Shown here: piece after piece, positions 17,648-26,253 of the stretch
Layout: each line of letters starts with the position of its first letter
How positions within the stretch are numbered: the first letter of the stretch is position 1
Notes under the pieces: model-generated
Told to the model about the DNA's origin: nothing
The model's input: only the letters and a program-made list of their open reading frames with translations
Databases searched by the model: none
Origin: Oscillospiraceae bacterium
GTDB lineage: Bacteria > Bacillota > Clostridia > Oscillospirales > Oscillospiraceae
DNA length: 64,000 nucleotides
Direction of reading: 5' to 3'
Assembly: GCA_015068035.1 (NCBI GenBank)
Contig: SVLI01000001.1
Location: forward strand, 186,001-250,000
Program-made: the position numbers and the translations under genes

Positions 17648-18895
17648 TTATTCTGTTTCCTCTTCGTTTGCGCAAACATCCGTGCGCGCAAATTCCCGCA
17701 CTCTGCCCCATAGCTCCGGCCGCAGGACGGCCTCGATTTCAATGCCGTTGTCCCGATATTCCGTGCGCAGAACCTTCGCCTCGCGGTGGAGCATTTCCAG
17801 CGCGCCCGCCCGGTCATAGGGCAGCAGGAGCGTGGCTCGTTTTTGCCGCCTGCCGAGCTCCTTTTGAATGGCCTCGAGCAGCTCTGCCGTGCCCTCGCCG
17901 GTTCGCGCCGAGATGCACACCGTCCGCTCGCCGCGCGGCAGCTCGCCAAAACAGGCGTCGCACTTGTTGAACACGCGGATGCAGGGCGTCTGCTCCGCGC
18001 CAAGCTGCACGATGAGCTTCTCCACAACCTCCGCCTGCTCCATCCAGTCGGGATTGGACAGGTCAATCACGTGCAGCAGCAAATCGGCATATTCCAGCTC
18101 CTCCAGCGTCGCCTTGAAGGCCTCCACCAGATGATGCGGCAGCTTGCGGATAAAGCCGACCGTGTCGGACAAAAGCACCTGCTGCATCTCATCGAGCTTG
18201 AGCATCCGCGTTGTGGTGTCCAGCGTGTCAAACAGCCGGTTATTGGCCGGGATGTCCGAATCCGTCAGGCAGTTGAGCAGCGTGGATTTTCCCGCATTGG
18301 TGTAGCCGACAAGCGCCACAACCGGCACGGCATTCTTCTCGCGGCGGCGGCGCTGCGTTGCGCGCACGCGGCGCACCTCAGCAAGTTCCTCTTTGAGCTT
18401 GCTGATCTTGCGCCCGATGTGGCGGCGGTCAGACTCCAGCTGCGTTTCGCCGGGTCCGCGGGTGCCGATGGCGCCCTCCTGCCGTTCCAGATGCTTCCAC
18501 ATGCCGATCAGCCGCGGCAGCAGATATTGATACTGCGCAAGCTCCACCTGCAGCTTGCCCTCACGCGTGCGGGCGCGCTGGGCAAAGATGTCGAGAATCA
18601 ATCCGCTGCGGTCGAGCACCTTGACGCCCAGCTCCTCTGCCAGCACACGCATCTGCGAGGGGGAGAGCTCGTTGTCAAAAACGGCGAAATCGCATTCCGT
18701 CGCCTCGATGAGTTCCTTCATCTCCTGCACCTTGCCCTCGCCAAGAAAACTGCGGGCATCGGGCGTCGGGCGGTTTTGCAGCACGGTCGCAACGACCTGG
18801 CCGCCCGCCGTTTCCACCAGCGCGCGCAACTCTTCCATGCTCTGCTCGGTGCTGCGTTCCTTTTCGTCAAAGCTGGCAGCGGAAAGTCCCGCCAA
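17648..18895 (-). CDS. hflX: GTPase HflX (start codon uncertain)
   Basis: HflX is a ribosome-associated GTPase that splits stalled 70S ribosomes. The frame shows the HflX domain with RPTPDARSFLGEGKVQEMKE and DIFAQRARTREGKLQVELAQYQYLLPRL in pieces, the GTPase G1 motif GYTNAGKS, G3 DTVGFIRKLP and G4 NKCD. The first canonical start is a TTG at 18895. However, codons upstream continue in frame with a typical N-terminus (ELKVERAILAGL), back to the CTG at 18938-18940 that overlaps the stop of the preceding gene as CTGA. The true start is therefore probably non-canonical and up to 15 codons earlier. It is the second gene after the flavin reductase-like gene. Confidence 0.93.
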   Translation of the reverse strand: MAGLSAASFDEKERSTEQSMEELRALVETAGGQVVATVLQNRPTPDARSFLGEGKVQEMKELIEATECDFAVFDNELSPSQMRVLAEELGVKVLDRSGLILDIFAQRARTREGKLQVELAQYQYLLPRLIGMWKHLERQEGAIGTRGPGETQLESDRRHIGRKISKLKEELAEVRRVRATQRRRREKNAVPVVALVGYTNAGKSTLLNCLTDSDIPANNRLFDTLDTTTRMLKLDEMQQVLLSDTVGFIRKLPHHLVEAFKATLEELEYADLLLHVIDLSNPDWMEQAEVVEKLIVQLGAEQTPCIRVFNKCDACFGELPRGERTVCISARTGEGTAELLEAIQKELGRRQKRATLLLPYDRAGALEMLHREAKVLRTEYRDNGIEIEAVLRPELWGRVREFARTDVCANEEETE

Positions 18896-18936
18896 AATTG
18901 CCCGCTCGACTTTTAGTTCTTTCGTGTTGATCGAAA

Positions 18937-19446
18937 TCAGTCCTCTTTCACCAAAACCTCGACGATTTCGCCGACATAAATTCTGTGGTAATCCTTCTCG
19001 GGGTAAACCGCGCGCACGCGCTCATCGAGGATGCACTTGTCCTCCATATCCTGCACGTAGAGCTTTTTGCACACGAGCACAAAGCGCGCCTGCTCATAAT
19101 AGGGCGCATCCCCCGCAGCATAAGCCGTTGTGAAGCCGCAGGCCGCCGCCTTGTCCATATCCCGTCCGCTCTTGGTGCCCATGAGCAGCATCTGCTCGCG
19201 GTATTTGGGGTCAAAGGCGCTGAGCGTAAAGTAGTCGCTCTTCTCCGTGAAATCATAGGTGTAGCGCTGCGGGCGCACATAGCAGGTCGCAACCGGCAGC
19301 TGCCATATGACGCCCATTCCGCCCCAGCCGACAGTCATGGCGTTGCTCGCCTGCCTGTCACCGGCAGCCAAAAGCATCCATTCCTCTTTCAAAACGCGAA
19401 TCATGTTCTCGCTCAGTTCCTGCGGCGCAATCTTCCGAAACGACAT
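18937..19446 (-). CDS. Flavin reductase-like FMN-binding protein
   Basis: The 169-residue protein belongs to the flavin reductase-like split-barrel family found widely in clostridia. Its signature stretches are EEWMLLAAGDRQASNAMTVGWGGMGVIW and CYVRPQRYTYDFTEKSDYFTLSAF, the FMN-binding face. The substrate or electron acceptor is unknown. The ATG at 19446 begins the conserved sequence and has AGAAAGGA upstream. Its stop overlaps the likely start region of hflX. A promoter lies about 50 bases upstream. Confidence 0.87.
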   Translation of the reverse strand: MSFRKIAPQELSENMIRVLKEEWMLLAAGDRQASNAMTVGWGGMGVIWQLPVATCYVRPQRYTYDFTEKSDYFTLSAFDPKYREQMLLMGTKSGRDMDKAAACGFTTAYAAGDAPYYEQARFVLVCKKLYVQDMEDKCILDERVRAVYPEKDYHRIYVGEIVEVLVKED

Positions 19447-19493
19447 ATTCAGCACATCCTTTCTCTGCATTTCATTTATATCCTGATTTTATT

Positions 19494-19523
19494 ATTATAT
19501 CGCACCAACGCGTAGTTTGACAA
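19494..19523 (-). promoter_or_regulatory. Promoter of the flavin reductase-like/hflX transcript
   Basis: On the - strand TTGTCA (complement of 19518-19523) and TATAAT (complement of 19494-19499) are 18 bases apart. Confidence 0.7.
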
Positions 19524-19617
19524 TATGTTCTTGCCGCACGAAAACGTGGCCTTTCTCTCTTCGGATGCAAAAAACGCAGGGCAGATCGCGATTTCCGTCG
19601 CGCATCCTCGCCCCGCG

Positions 19618-20202
19618 TTATTTTTCTCCGCCCTGTGTGCCCGAAAGACCTTCCCAGACCTCGACCCTGTCCCCGCACACAAAATATGCACGCACCGCCA
19701 AACGCGCCATGCTCACATCCGAATTGGAGTCCGAATAGAATTCATCGACCACGGCGTCGGGATATTTCTCCCGGAAAAGCAGCGGCTTTTCATTCCCTCG
19801 GCAGTTGCGTCCGCTGATTTCGCCGCTGATTCCGTCCACCTCCGTGGCGATCAGCGAAACGCCCAGCTCTGCGCAGATCGGGCACAGCAGAAACTCCGGC
19901 GAAGCCGAGATGATCACGTCATCCGCCCGCTTCTGCGCCAGGTACCAGCCCTTAAGCTTGTGCCGGTGTTCGTCCCAGAAGCGCGCCACCACGTCGGGCA
20001 AATTCTGCACGCCGCGCAGGTAAGCAAGGAAAAAACTCTTATACCGTGTGCTCGCGCGACCGCTTGCCTGATAGCCGATCAGCCCCCAAAGCTGTTTCGG
20101 CCAAAAGCGCATCAGACGCAGATCACTTCGCAGACAGAAGCGATAGAAATCCATCGAGCTGTCCCCGTCATAAATTGTCTTGTCAAAATCGTATACGTTC
20201 AT
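19618..20202 (-). CDS. HAD-IB family phosphatase
   Basis: The 194-residue haloacid dehalogenase-superfamily protein starts with the catalytic motif VYDFDKTIYDGDSS (nucleophile Asp near residue 5). Motif II is VIISASPEFL, and the acidic motif is DEFYSDSNSDVSMARLA. A helical cap lies between. This resembles SerB-type and PgpC-type HAD-IB phosphatases, but the substrate cannot be fixed. The start MNVYDFDKT at 20202 is chosen by the motif position; no clear ribosome binding site precedes it, which is unusual for this genome. Confidence 0.85.
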   Translation of the reverse strand: MNVYDFDKTIYDGDSSMDFYRFCLRSDLRLMRFWPKQLWGLIGYQASGRASTRYKSFFLAYLRGVQNLPDVVARFWDEHRHKLKGWYLAQKRADDVIISASPEFLLCPICAELGVSLIATEVDGISGEISGRNCRGNEKPLLFREKYPDAVVDEFYSDSNSDVSMARLAVRAYFVCGDRVEVWEGLSGTQGGEK

Positions 20203-20335
20203 AAAACAAGCTGTTGCTTTATATGCCAAAAAGACCTACAGCCCGGGCAGGTGCGGGCAAGAAAACACAGGTCGAAAAAGGCCCTGCAAACCCCGTTGTT
20301 TTCTTAACCGAAACCGCCTTTTATATGCGGTCTTT

Positions 20336-21235
20336 TTATTTTTCCTGCAAATAACTCTTTTCCAGCGCCTTTGCGAAAGCCGCAACGGCGGGATTCTCGT
20401 GGTCCTCGTGCCAGAAGCAGCGCAGCTCCTCCGTGCGTCCGACAGGGAAGCACTTCAGGTCGCTGTGCAGGCTCATCAGGCTGAGCATCGTGGACACCAG
20501 CACGCCCTGTCCGAACTCCGCGGCCATATAGGCCGATTCGAGGTTGGGCGAAATGATAATGTCCGAGGGGGTGAAGCCGAGCTCGCGGCACTGCATCCGT
20601 GCGCGGTGCTTGCTGTCCGAAAGCCGCTCCCGGCTCGCCGCCGCTTTGATGAAAGGCTCGCAGCGGAAATCGTCCACCGTTGCGTTTTCATCCTTCGCCT
20701 TCGGATTTTCGGGCGACACGAGCAGCACCAAAGGCGTATCGAGCGCCTTCATGCTCATGATCCCCGGCCCCTTGGGCGCGAATTCCTTATAGGTGATGAT
20801 CAGGTCGAGCTTCCGGCAATAAAACATCTCGTTGAGCTCGAACTGCGGATGCTTTTCAATGACAAAATGCAGTTTGGGATTATCCGCGCGCACCATGCGC
20901 AGGGCATTGCTCACGCCGGAGGAGATCTCCAGCCATTCCAGATGCCCGATGAGCAGCGAGCCGTTGACATTGTCGTAATACTGCCGCGTCTGCTCGGTCA
21001 CGGCGGCGAATTCCTCGTCCATGCGGCTGAAAAAGGTATAGTAGCTCTTGCCGGCCTGCGTGAGCATCACATAATGCCGGGTGCGGATGAAGAGCTTGAA
21101 GCCCAGATCCTCCTCCAGCTTCGCGATGTATTTGCTGACCGACTGCTGCGTCATATACATCTGCCGCGCGGTCTCTGTGAAATTGAGGGTCTTTGCCAAT
21201 GTCAGAAAACAGCGGATCGCAGTCTCGTTGATCAT
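20336..21235 (-). CDS. LysR-type transcriptional regulator
   Basis: The 299-residue protein has an N-terminal winged helix-turn-helix (about residues 3-62, with TLNFTETARQMYMTQQSVSKYIAKLEEDLGFKLF) and a LysR effector-binding domain. The ATG at 21235 follows AAGGAG. It lies on the same strand as the CoA-transferase/symporter operon and 108 bases after the symporter, so it may be its last gene and may regulate the aromatic cluster. The ligand is unknown; a phenolic or keto-acid inducer is a reasonable guess from context. Confidence 0.92.
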   Translation of the reverse strand: MINETAIRCFLTLAKTLNFTETARQMYMTQQSVSKYIAKLEEDLGFKLFIRTRHYVMLTQAGKSYYTFFSRMDEEFAAVTEQTRQYYDNVNGSLLIGHLEWLEISSGVSNALRMVRADNPKLHFVIEKHPQFELNEMFYCRKLDLIITYKEFAPKGPGIMSMKALDTPLVLLVSPENPKAKDENATVDDFRCEPFIKAAASRERLSDSKHRARMQCRELGFTPSDIIISPNLESAYMAAEFGQGVLVSTMLSLMSLHSDLKCFPVGRTEELRCFWHEDHENPAVAAFAKALEKSYLQEK

Positions 21236-21286
21236 AGTGCTCCTTCCGTGCTGCGCCGAAGGCACAGCACCGGGGGTTTTGGTGGA

Positions 21287-21317
21287 GCCGCCCCGCCGGA
21301 TTCTCCGGCAGGGCGGC
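21287..21317 (-). other. GC-rich hairpin between the symporter and LysR genes
   Basis: The arms GCCGCCCCGCCGG (21287-21299) and CCGGCAGGGCGGC (21305-21317) pair with one mismatch around a 5-base loop. No T-run follows on the - strand. It could partly terminate or stabilise the mRNA before the LysR gene. Confidence 0.6.
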
Positions 21318-21343
21318 AAAAGTCAGTTTATATTACGCAGAAC

Positions 21344-22864
21344 TCAGGCTTTCTGCGCCGCGATTTCGGCCAGTTCCTTCTTGGTGGCGTTCCGCTCCGC
21401 GAGTTCCTCAGCGGTGGGCTTGAAGATCAGGCTGAAGATAATGGAGCCGATCACTGCCACGGCAGCGGCAGCATAGGTCTCAGACACGCCGGAGATCAGA
21501 TAGGAACCCCGGATGAGCTTGATGGCGACCCAGCCGACAGCCACAGCGCCCGTGCACCACATCGTGCAGATCGCCGCCTTGGAGGATGCAAACTTGGTGT
21601 AGATACCAAAGAGCACGATGATGAAGATGGCGCCGCGCAGGGAATAGGCGGCGTACACCAGGTCCAGAATGGCGGAGGCGTTGACCAGCGCAATGGCGGC
21701 CACGCAGCAGATGACGCCGGAAATGGCGGTGGTGATGCGGCCCATGAAGAGCACCTGCTTGTCAGTGGCGTCCTTCTTGAACACACCCTGATACAGGTCC
21801 TTGGTAAACATGGTGCCTGCGGACAGGATGATGGGGGAAACGGTGGAGAGGATCGCGGCCAGGATGGAGGCCAGGATCAGACCGCCGGCCCAGCTGGGCA
21901 TGGACTCATGCATCATCAGCGCATAGAGCGCATCCTTGCCGAACTTGGCAACGCTCATGCCTTCGGGCACGAGGATGGCACCGTTCTGCACCATGACTCT
22001 GGAAGCCATACCGAGCAGCGCGGTGAAGAAGCCGAAGGGCGCAACCACCAGAGCGGTGATGATGCAGGCCTTCTTGGCAGTGGGCACGTCCTTGGAGGCG
22101 AGGACAGGCTGGATGCCGGCCTGCGCGGTGCAGGCACCGAACAGGGAGGCGATGATCCAGGAGCTGACCTTGCTGCCGCCGATGGTGAACATACCGAAGT
22201 AATTCGTGTTGTCCGCGCCGGTAGCCACAGCCTCGGCTTCCACAGCGTGGATGCCGTCCATGAACTTATCCCAGCCGCCAATGGCCTTGAGCGCCATGAA
22301 CACACCCAGGATGACACCGCCGTACATGACGATCAGGTGGAGCGTGTTCGTGGAGGCAACGGCCTTCATGCCGCCTGCCAGGGTGTAAACAATGAAGATG
22401 ATGGCAAAGACAATACAGGTAACCCTGAAGTCAATGCCCAGCAGGTTCTGACCCAGCTTACCTGCAGCGACCATCTGAGACAGGCCGACAGCCAGCATAA
22501 CGAAGATCAGCAGGCAGGAGGAAACGGTGCGGGCCTTCTTGCCAAAGAAGCGCTCAATGATGCCGGGGACGGTGACGCTGCCGAGGCTGCGGTACAGCTT
22601 GGCAAAGCACAGACCCAGGAACATGGTGCCGATGGCGTTGGCGATGGTATACCACGCGCCGGAAATACCGTAGTTATAGCCGTATTCCGAAACGCCCGTG
22701 GTGGCAGTGCCGCCCAGCCACTCACCGGTGGAGGCGCAAACGATGGCAATAATACCCATCTGCACGCCGACGAAGGAGGCAGAGCCCTTGCTCTTGCGGC
22801 CGGAAAGAACGCCGATGAGCACGGTCACCGCAAAATAGGCGATGATGATAATTGTCTGAACCAA
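21344..22864 (-). CDS. Sodium:solute symporter (SSF family)
   Basis: This inner-membrane transporter of 506 residues has about 13 membrane segments. The SSF pattern is seen in GEWLGGTATTGVSEYGYNYGISGAWYTIANAIG (in pieces, about residues 47-80) and SASRVMVQNGAILVP. The cytoplasmic tail is charged. The first residues VQTIIIIAYFAVTVLIG match a TTG start at 22864 with GGAGG nine bases upstream; the frame further upstream is not conserved and overlaps the CoA-transferase gene. Being last but one in the degradation operon, it probably imports the aromatic substrate or a related acid with Na+. That substrate assignment is inference. Confidence 0.92.
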   Translation of the reverse strand: MVQTIIIIAYFAVTVLIGVLSGRKSKGSASFVGVQMGIIAIVCASTGEWLGGTATTGVSEYGYNYGISGAWYTIANAIGTMFLGLCFAKLYRSLGSVTVPGIIERFFGKKARTVSSCLLIFVMLAVGLSQMVAAGKLGQNLLGIDFRVTCIVFAIIFIVYTLAGGMKAVASTNTLHLIVMYGGVILGVFMALKAIGGWDKFMDGIHAVEAEAVATGADNTNYFGMFTIGGSKVSSWIIASLFGACTAQAGIQPVLASKDVPTAKKACIITALVVAPFGFFTALLGMASRVMVQNGAILVPEGMSVAKFGKDALYALMMHESMPSWAGGLILASILAAILSTVSPIILSAGTMFTKDLYQGVFKKDATDKQVLFMGRITTAISGVICCVAAIALVNASAILDLVYAAYSLRGAIFIIVLFGIYTKFASSKAAICTMWCTGAVAVGWVAIKLIRGSYLISGVSETYAAAAVAVIGSIIFSLIFKPTAEELAERNATKKELAEIAAQKA

Positions 22865-22883
22865 TTTCTTATGCCTCCCGGAA

Positions 22884-23537
22884 TTATGCCATGCAGCCGA
22901 TATGCTCGGGGATGATGAGGTCCGCGCCGGTCTTGGCGACGACTTCCTCAACCGTCACGTCGGGAGCGAGCTCCTCAAGCACAAGGCCGGCCTCGGTGTG
23001 ATGGAGCACGCACAGCTCCGTCACAATGTAGGACACCTGTCCCGCCGCGGTGAGCGGCAGGGTGCACTTCTTCACGATTTTCGGGTTGCCCTTCTTGTCG
23101 CAATGATCGGTCATAATGATGACCATCTTCGCGCCGGAGACGAGGTCCATCGCGCCGCCCATGCCGGCGCAGGTCTTACCGGGCACCATCCAGTTGGCGA
23201 GGTTGCCTTCCTGGTCCACTTCGTAAGCGCCGAGCACGGAGAAATCCACGTGTCCGCCGCGGATATAGCCGAAGGAGGTGAAGCTGTCAAAGCAGGCGCC
23301 GCCGAGGCGGAGTCCGCAAGGCGTGCCGGAAGCATCGACCATGTCCGGATCGACAACACCGTCGTTCGGAGCGCCGACCAGACCGACAGCACCGTTTTCG
23401 GTGTCGATCCAAACGTCCACGCCCTCGGGGAGGTAGTTCAGGCACTGTGTCGGCATGCCGATGCCGAGGTTAACGACTGCGCCGTCCTGGAAGAAGCGCG
23501 CGGTGCGGCTGGCGATCAAATCTCTACCCTTAAGCAT
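22884..23537 (-). CDS. 3-oxoacid CoA-transferase, subunit B
   Basis: The 217-residue protein is the beta subunit of a family I CoA-transferase (AtoA/ScoB/CtfB type). The catalytic glutamate is in DTENGAVGLVG near residue 48, where most relatives have SENG. GLGIGMPT-like VNLGIGMPTQCLNYLPEGV and RGGHVDFSVLGAYEVDQEGNLANW in parts are also typical. It overlaps the subunit A gene by 8 bases. In this operon it most likely moves CoA to acetoacetate released by the BKACE enzyme, giving acetoacetyl-CoA. A triacetate-type substrate is an alternative. Confidence 0.93.
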   Translation of the reverse strand: MLKGRDLIASRTARFFQDGAVVNLGIGMPTQCLNYLPEGVDVWIDTENGAVGLVGAPNDGVVDPDMVDASGTPCGLRLGGACFDSFTSFGYIRGGHVDFSVLGAYEVDQEGNLANWMVPGKTCAGMGGAMDLVSGAKMVIIMTDHCDKKGNPKIVKKCTLPLTAAGQVSYIVTELCVLHHTEAGLVLEELAPDVTVEEVVAKTGADLIIPEHIGCMA

Positions 23538-24249
23538 CTGCGTCCTCCTTTCTGGCCTGCACGATCATGTCCACGAGCATGCCGGGCGTCATGATGATGT
23601 CCGGATCGAGCTCGCCGACTTCGACGATCTCCTCTGCCTCGAGGATAACGGTGTCAGCGCAGGTCGCAATGATCTGGTTGAAGTTTCTTGCGGTGCGGTG
23701 ATAGATCGCGTTTCCGGCGCGATCCGCCTTGTAGGCGTGAACGATCGCGACTTCCGCGCGCAGCGGCAGCTCGAGAATGAAGCGCTTGCCCTTTCTCGGC
23801 TCATCGCTCTTCACGAACTTGAACTCGCCCTTTTCATCATCCCACTCGAGGAGCTGCTTGCCCTCTTCCATCGGGGTGCCGACACCCGTCGGGGTCAGAA
23901 CGCCGCCAATGCCCGCGCCGCCGGCGCGGATACGCTCGCAGAAGGTGCCCTGCGGGCTGAACGTTACTTCCAGCTCACCGTTGACCACTTTTTCCACGGT
24001 CTCGGTGTTGCTGCCGATATGGGTGCAGGTGATGTGCTCAATGACGCCGGCGTGCACCAGCTTGCCGATGCCCTTGCCCTTCACGCTGGTGTTGTTCGAC
24101 AGGATCTTGAGGTTCTTGCATCCCTTGTCCAAAATACCCTGAATGAGGGTCTGCGGGACGCCGCAGTTGACAAAGCCGGGAATCGCGATGGTCATGCCGT
24201 CATGCAGCTGCTCCATCGCCTTTTCCAGCGAGACTACCTTGTCCTTCAT
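23530..24249 (-). CDS. 3-oxoacid CoA-transferase, subunit A
   Basis: The 239-residue alpha subunit carries the CoA-binding face of a family I CoA-transferase. It shows IAIPGFVNCGVPQTLI, PQGTFCERIRAGGAGIGGVLTPTGVGTPMEEGK (in parts) and AIVHAYKADRAGNAIYHRTARNFN. It pairs with the overlapping subunit B gene. Compared with the second copy at 39.6 kb it has an extra segment, WDDEKGEFKFVKSDEPRKGKR, between the glycine loop and ELPLRAEVA. It is separated from the upstream BKACE gene by a strong hairpin. Confidence 0.93.
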   Translation of the reverse strand: MKDKVVSLEKAMEQLHDGMTIAIPGFVNCGVPQTLIQGILDKGCKNLKILSNNTSVKGKGIGKLVHAGVIEHITCTHIGSNTETVEKVVNGELEVTFSPQGTFCERIRAGGAGIGGVLTPTGVGTPMEEGKQLLEWDDEKGEFKFVKSDEPRKGKRFILELPLRAEVAIVHAYKADRAGNAIYHRTARNFNQIIATCADTVILEAEEIVEVGELDPDIIMTPGMLVDMIVQARKEDADA

Positions 24250-24278
24250 GTCTGAAAAATTCTTCCTTTCTTGTTTTC

Positions 24279-24318
24279 ACCCCGCGGAGGGAGGCGCAGT
24301 CGTCTCCCTTCGCGGGGT
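24279..24318 (-). other. Strong intercistronic hairpin between the BKACE and CoA-transferase genes
   Basis: The arms ACCCCGCG (24279-24286) and CGCGGGGT (24311-24318) continue inward with AGGGAG/CTCCCT. No T-run follows. It probably protects or sets relative levels of mRNA segments in the operon rather than ending transcription. Confidence 0.6.
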
Positions 24319-24326
24319 CTGGCGAT

Positions 24327-25256
24327 TTACTCAGCCTTGAAGGTGACTTCGTTGGTCACCTCGTCGCGCAGGCAGTTGCGCTTGATGCCGAGGATCTCGC
24401 GAGCCTCGTCCGCAGTGGCGATCTCGCGGCCGGCGAGCTTTGCAAGCTGCACGGCGCGCTCGACGAGACGGACGTTCGTTGCGATGTCCTTGCTGCCATC
24501 CGGGTTCTTGCCGAAGAGGATGTTGTCCTCCAGGCCGACGCGCAGGCCGTCGCAGCCGAGCGCGAGGCCGGCGAGCATCATGGGCATGTGCGCCTTGCCG
24601 ATGCCGGAGACGGACCAGGTCGCGCCCTTGGGCAGTTTGCCCACGAGGAAGGCGAGGTTCTCGGTCGTGCCGGGCATGGAACCGCCGACACCCATGATGA
24701 ACTGGATGTGCGGGGGCTGCGGAATGTTCCACTTGTTGACGTAGTACATCACGCTGTCGATGTGACCGGTGTCAAAGACCTCAAACTCAGGCTTGACGTC
24801 GTACTTGACGACTTCCTGGCTGAGCAGGTTGAGGAAGCGGGGGCTGTTCTCGAAGATGTAGCTGTTGGCCCAGTTGATGGTGTTCGGGTCAAAGGAGCAC
24901 ATCTCGGGACGCAGCGCGCCCAGATGCTGCAGACGCTTGTAGTCATCGTACTCGCCGCCGGAGGTGGTGAGGTTGATGATGATGTCCACGCCGGCCTGCT
25001 TGCAGGCCTCGCGGGTCATTTCGACCGCTTCGGTGAAGGCCTTGAGGCTCATGGACTTGTAGCCGATCTGCATAACGCCGTCGACCAGCTTATCCTCGCG
25101 GACATGGATGTGTGCAATGGAGGCGCCCGCCTTGGCGCACTCGACGATCTGCTCCGCGAGCTCGGCCGCGGTGTAGGGCACGGTGGGTGCCTGATCCTTC
25201 TTGGTTCCGGCGCCGCAGAGGCAGACCTGGATCATAATCTTGTTGGACTTAGCCAT
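24327..25256 (-). CDS. BKACE family enzyme, candidate triacetate acetoacetate-lyase
   Basis: The beta-keto acid cleavage enzymes (Kce family) condense a beta-keto acid with acetyl-CoA and split it into acetoacetate and a new CoA ester, using a zinc ion. The 309-residue protein has the zinc ligands H49 and H51 in IAHIHVRE, the glycine loop GVGGSMPGTTEN near 189-200, and the conserved glutamate E243 in RVGLEDN. In lysine fermentation the substrate is 3-keto-5-aminohexanoate, but none of the lysine aminomutase genes is here. Between a dihydrophloroglucinol-hydrolase-like gene, a dehydrogenase and a CoA-transferase, 3,5-dioxohexanoate (triacetate) is the likely substrate. The family is seen in the sequence; the substrate is inferred. 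Confidence 0.88.
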   Translation of the reverse strand: MAKSNKIMIQVCLCGAGTKKDQAPTVPYTAAELAEQIVECAKAGASIAHIHVREDKLVDGVMQIGYKSMSLKAFTEAVEMTREACKQAGVDIIINLTTSGGEYDDYKRLQHLGALRPEMCSFDPNTINWANSYIFENSPRFLNLLSQEVVKYDVKPEFEVFDTGHIDSVMYYVNKWNIPQPPHIQFIMGVGGSMPGTTENLAFLVGKLPKGATWSVSGIGKAHMPMMLAGLALGCDGLRVGLEDNILFGKNPDGSKDIATNVRLVERAVQLAKLAGREIATADEAREILGIKRNCLRDEVTNEVTFKAE

Positions 25257-25287
25257 AGTTCTCTCTTATCCTTTCAGCGCAGATGAC

Positions 25288-26250
25288 TCACACGGGGTCG
25301 TCCATGAATTTTTTCGCAACTTTGAAGATCTCAAACAGCTGCTTGTCGCGCTTGATTTTGAGCTCTTCGATGTCCACGTCGGAGTAATCGTAGAAGCCGC
25401 GGCCGGTCTTGATGCCCAGCTCGCCGCGTTCCACATGCTCCGCCAGCGTGCGCGGCATCTCATCGCCGTGCTCGGGCATCGTGTAGCTGCGGTTCTTGTA
25501 GTTGTTGGCCGTCATGTCCAGGCCGCCGAAGTCGGCGCGCTTGAGCAGGCCGAGCACGACCGCGCGCGGGACGAAGGAGGCCTTCGCGGCCAGGTCGATC
25601 GCCTCAGCGTCGCAATAGCCGTTGTCGAGCAGATAGAAAACCTCGCGGTTGAGGCACTGCTGCAGACGGTTGACGATGTAGCCCTTAATGAACTTCTTCA
25701 TATACACCGCCGTCTTGCCGCACTTTTTCAGCAGCTCGATGGCGACGTCCGCGTACTCCTGCGGGGCCTGCTCGCTCTTGACGACCTCGACCAGCGGGAT
25801 GACGTGCGGAGGGGCATACCAGTGGCAGATGATCTGCTGGGGCAGCAGCTTCTCCGGGATGATCTCAAAAATGTTGAGCGCAGAGGTGTTGGAGGCGATG
25901 ATCACGTCCTCCGGCACGATCTCGGCGAGCTGGGCATACAGCTCCTGCTTCGCCTCGGCCTTCTCCACGATGGTCTCCTGGATGAAGTCCGCGCCGGCGA
26001 CGCACTCCTCAACCGTCAGCGCGAAGCTGATGCGGTTAAAGATGGCCTCTTTCGGCTCGGCGAGCATATCCTCGGCCTCAAAAGTGTCCAGCTGCGTGCG
26101 CAGAGAGGCGATTGCCTTCTCGCGGGTGGCTTCGCTGCGCGTCCACATGGTGACGGTGCAGCCGCCCATAGCGTAGATCTGGGCGATGCCGGGACCCATG
26201 GTCCCGGCGCCCAGAACGGCTACCTTTTTGATATCGTCGATGGTTTTCAT
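25288..26250 (-). CDS. 3-hydroxyacyl-CoA-dehydrogenase-like enzyme, candidate 3-hydroxy-5-oxohexanoate dehydrogenase
   Basis: The 320-residue protein has an N-terminal Rossmann domain with GAGTMGPG at residues 14-21, the ASNTSALN segment, and a catalytic histidine region CHWYAPPHVIPLVEVV. The helical C-terminal domain contains GYIVNRLQQCLNREVF and a GIKTGRGFYDYSD ending. The usual HFFNP sequence is HWYAP here, so the substrate is probably not a normal 3-hydroxyacyl-CoA. Context suggests it oxidises the 3-hydroxy-5-oxohexanoate formed on ring opening, with NAD. It lies 31 bases upstream of the BKACE gene and 3 bases after the cyclase gene. Confidence 0.88.
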   Translation of the reverse strand: MKTIDDIKKVAVLGAGTMGPGIAQIYAMGGCTVTMWTRSEATREKAIASLRTQLDTFEAEDMLAEPKEAIFNRISFALTVEECVAGADFIQETIVEKAEAKQELYAQLAEIVPEDVIIASNTSALNIFEIIPEKLLPQQIICHWYAPPHVIPLVEVVKSEQAPQEYADVAIELLKKCGKTAVYMKKFIKGYIVNRLQQCLNREVFYLLDNGYCDAEAIDLAAKASFVPRAVVLGLLKRADFGGLDMTANNYKNRSYTMPEHGDEMPRTLAEHVERGELGIKTGRGFYDYSDVDIEELKIKRDKQLFEIFKVAKKFMDDPV

Positions 26251-26253
26251 AGC

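Noticed and set aside
19472-19691. Two overlapping small frames upstream of the flavin reductase-like gene
   Set aside because: They lie over its promoter, have Arg-rich unconserved products and no ribosome binding site.
24327-25256. Lysine fermentation (Kce) pathway
   Set aside because: The partner genes (aminomutases, Kdd, Kal) are absent, and the neighbours fit ring degradation instead.
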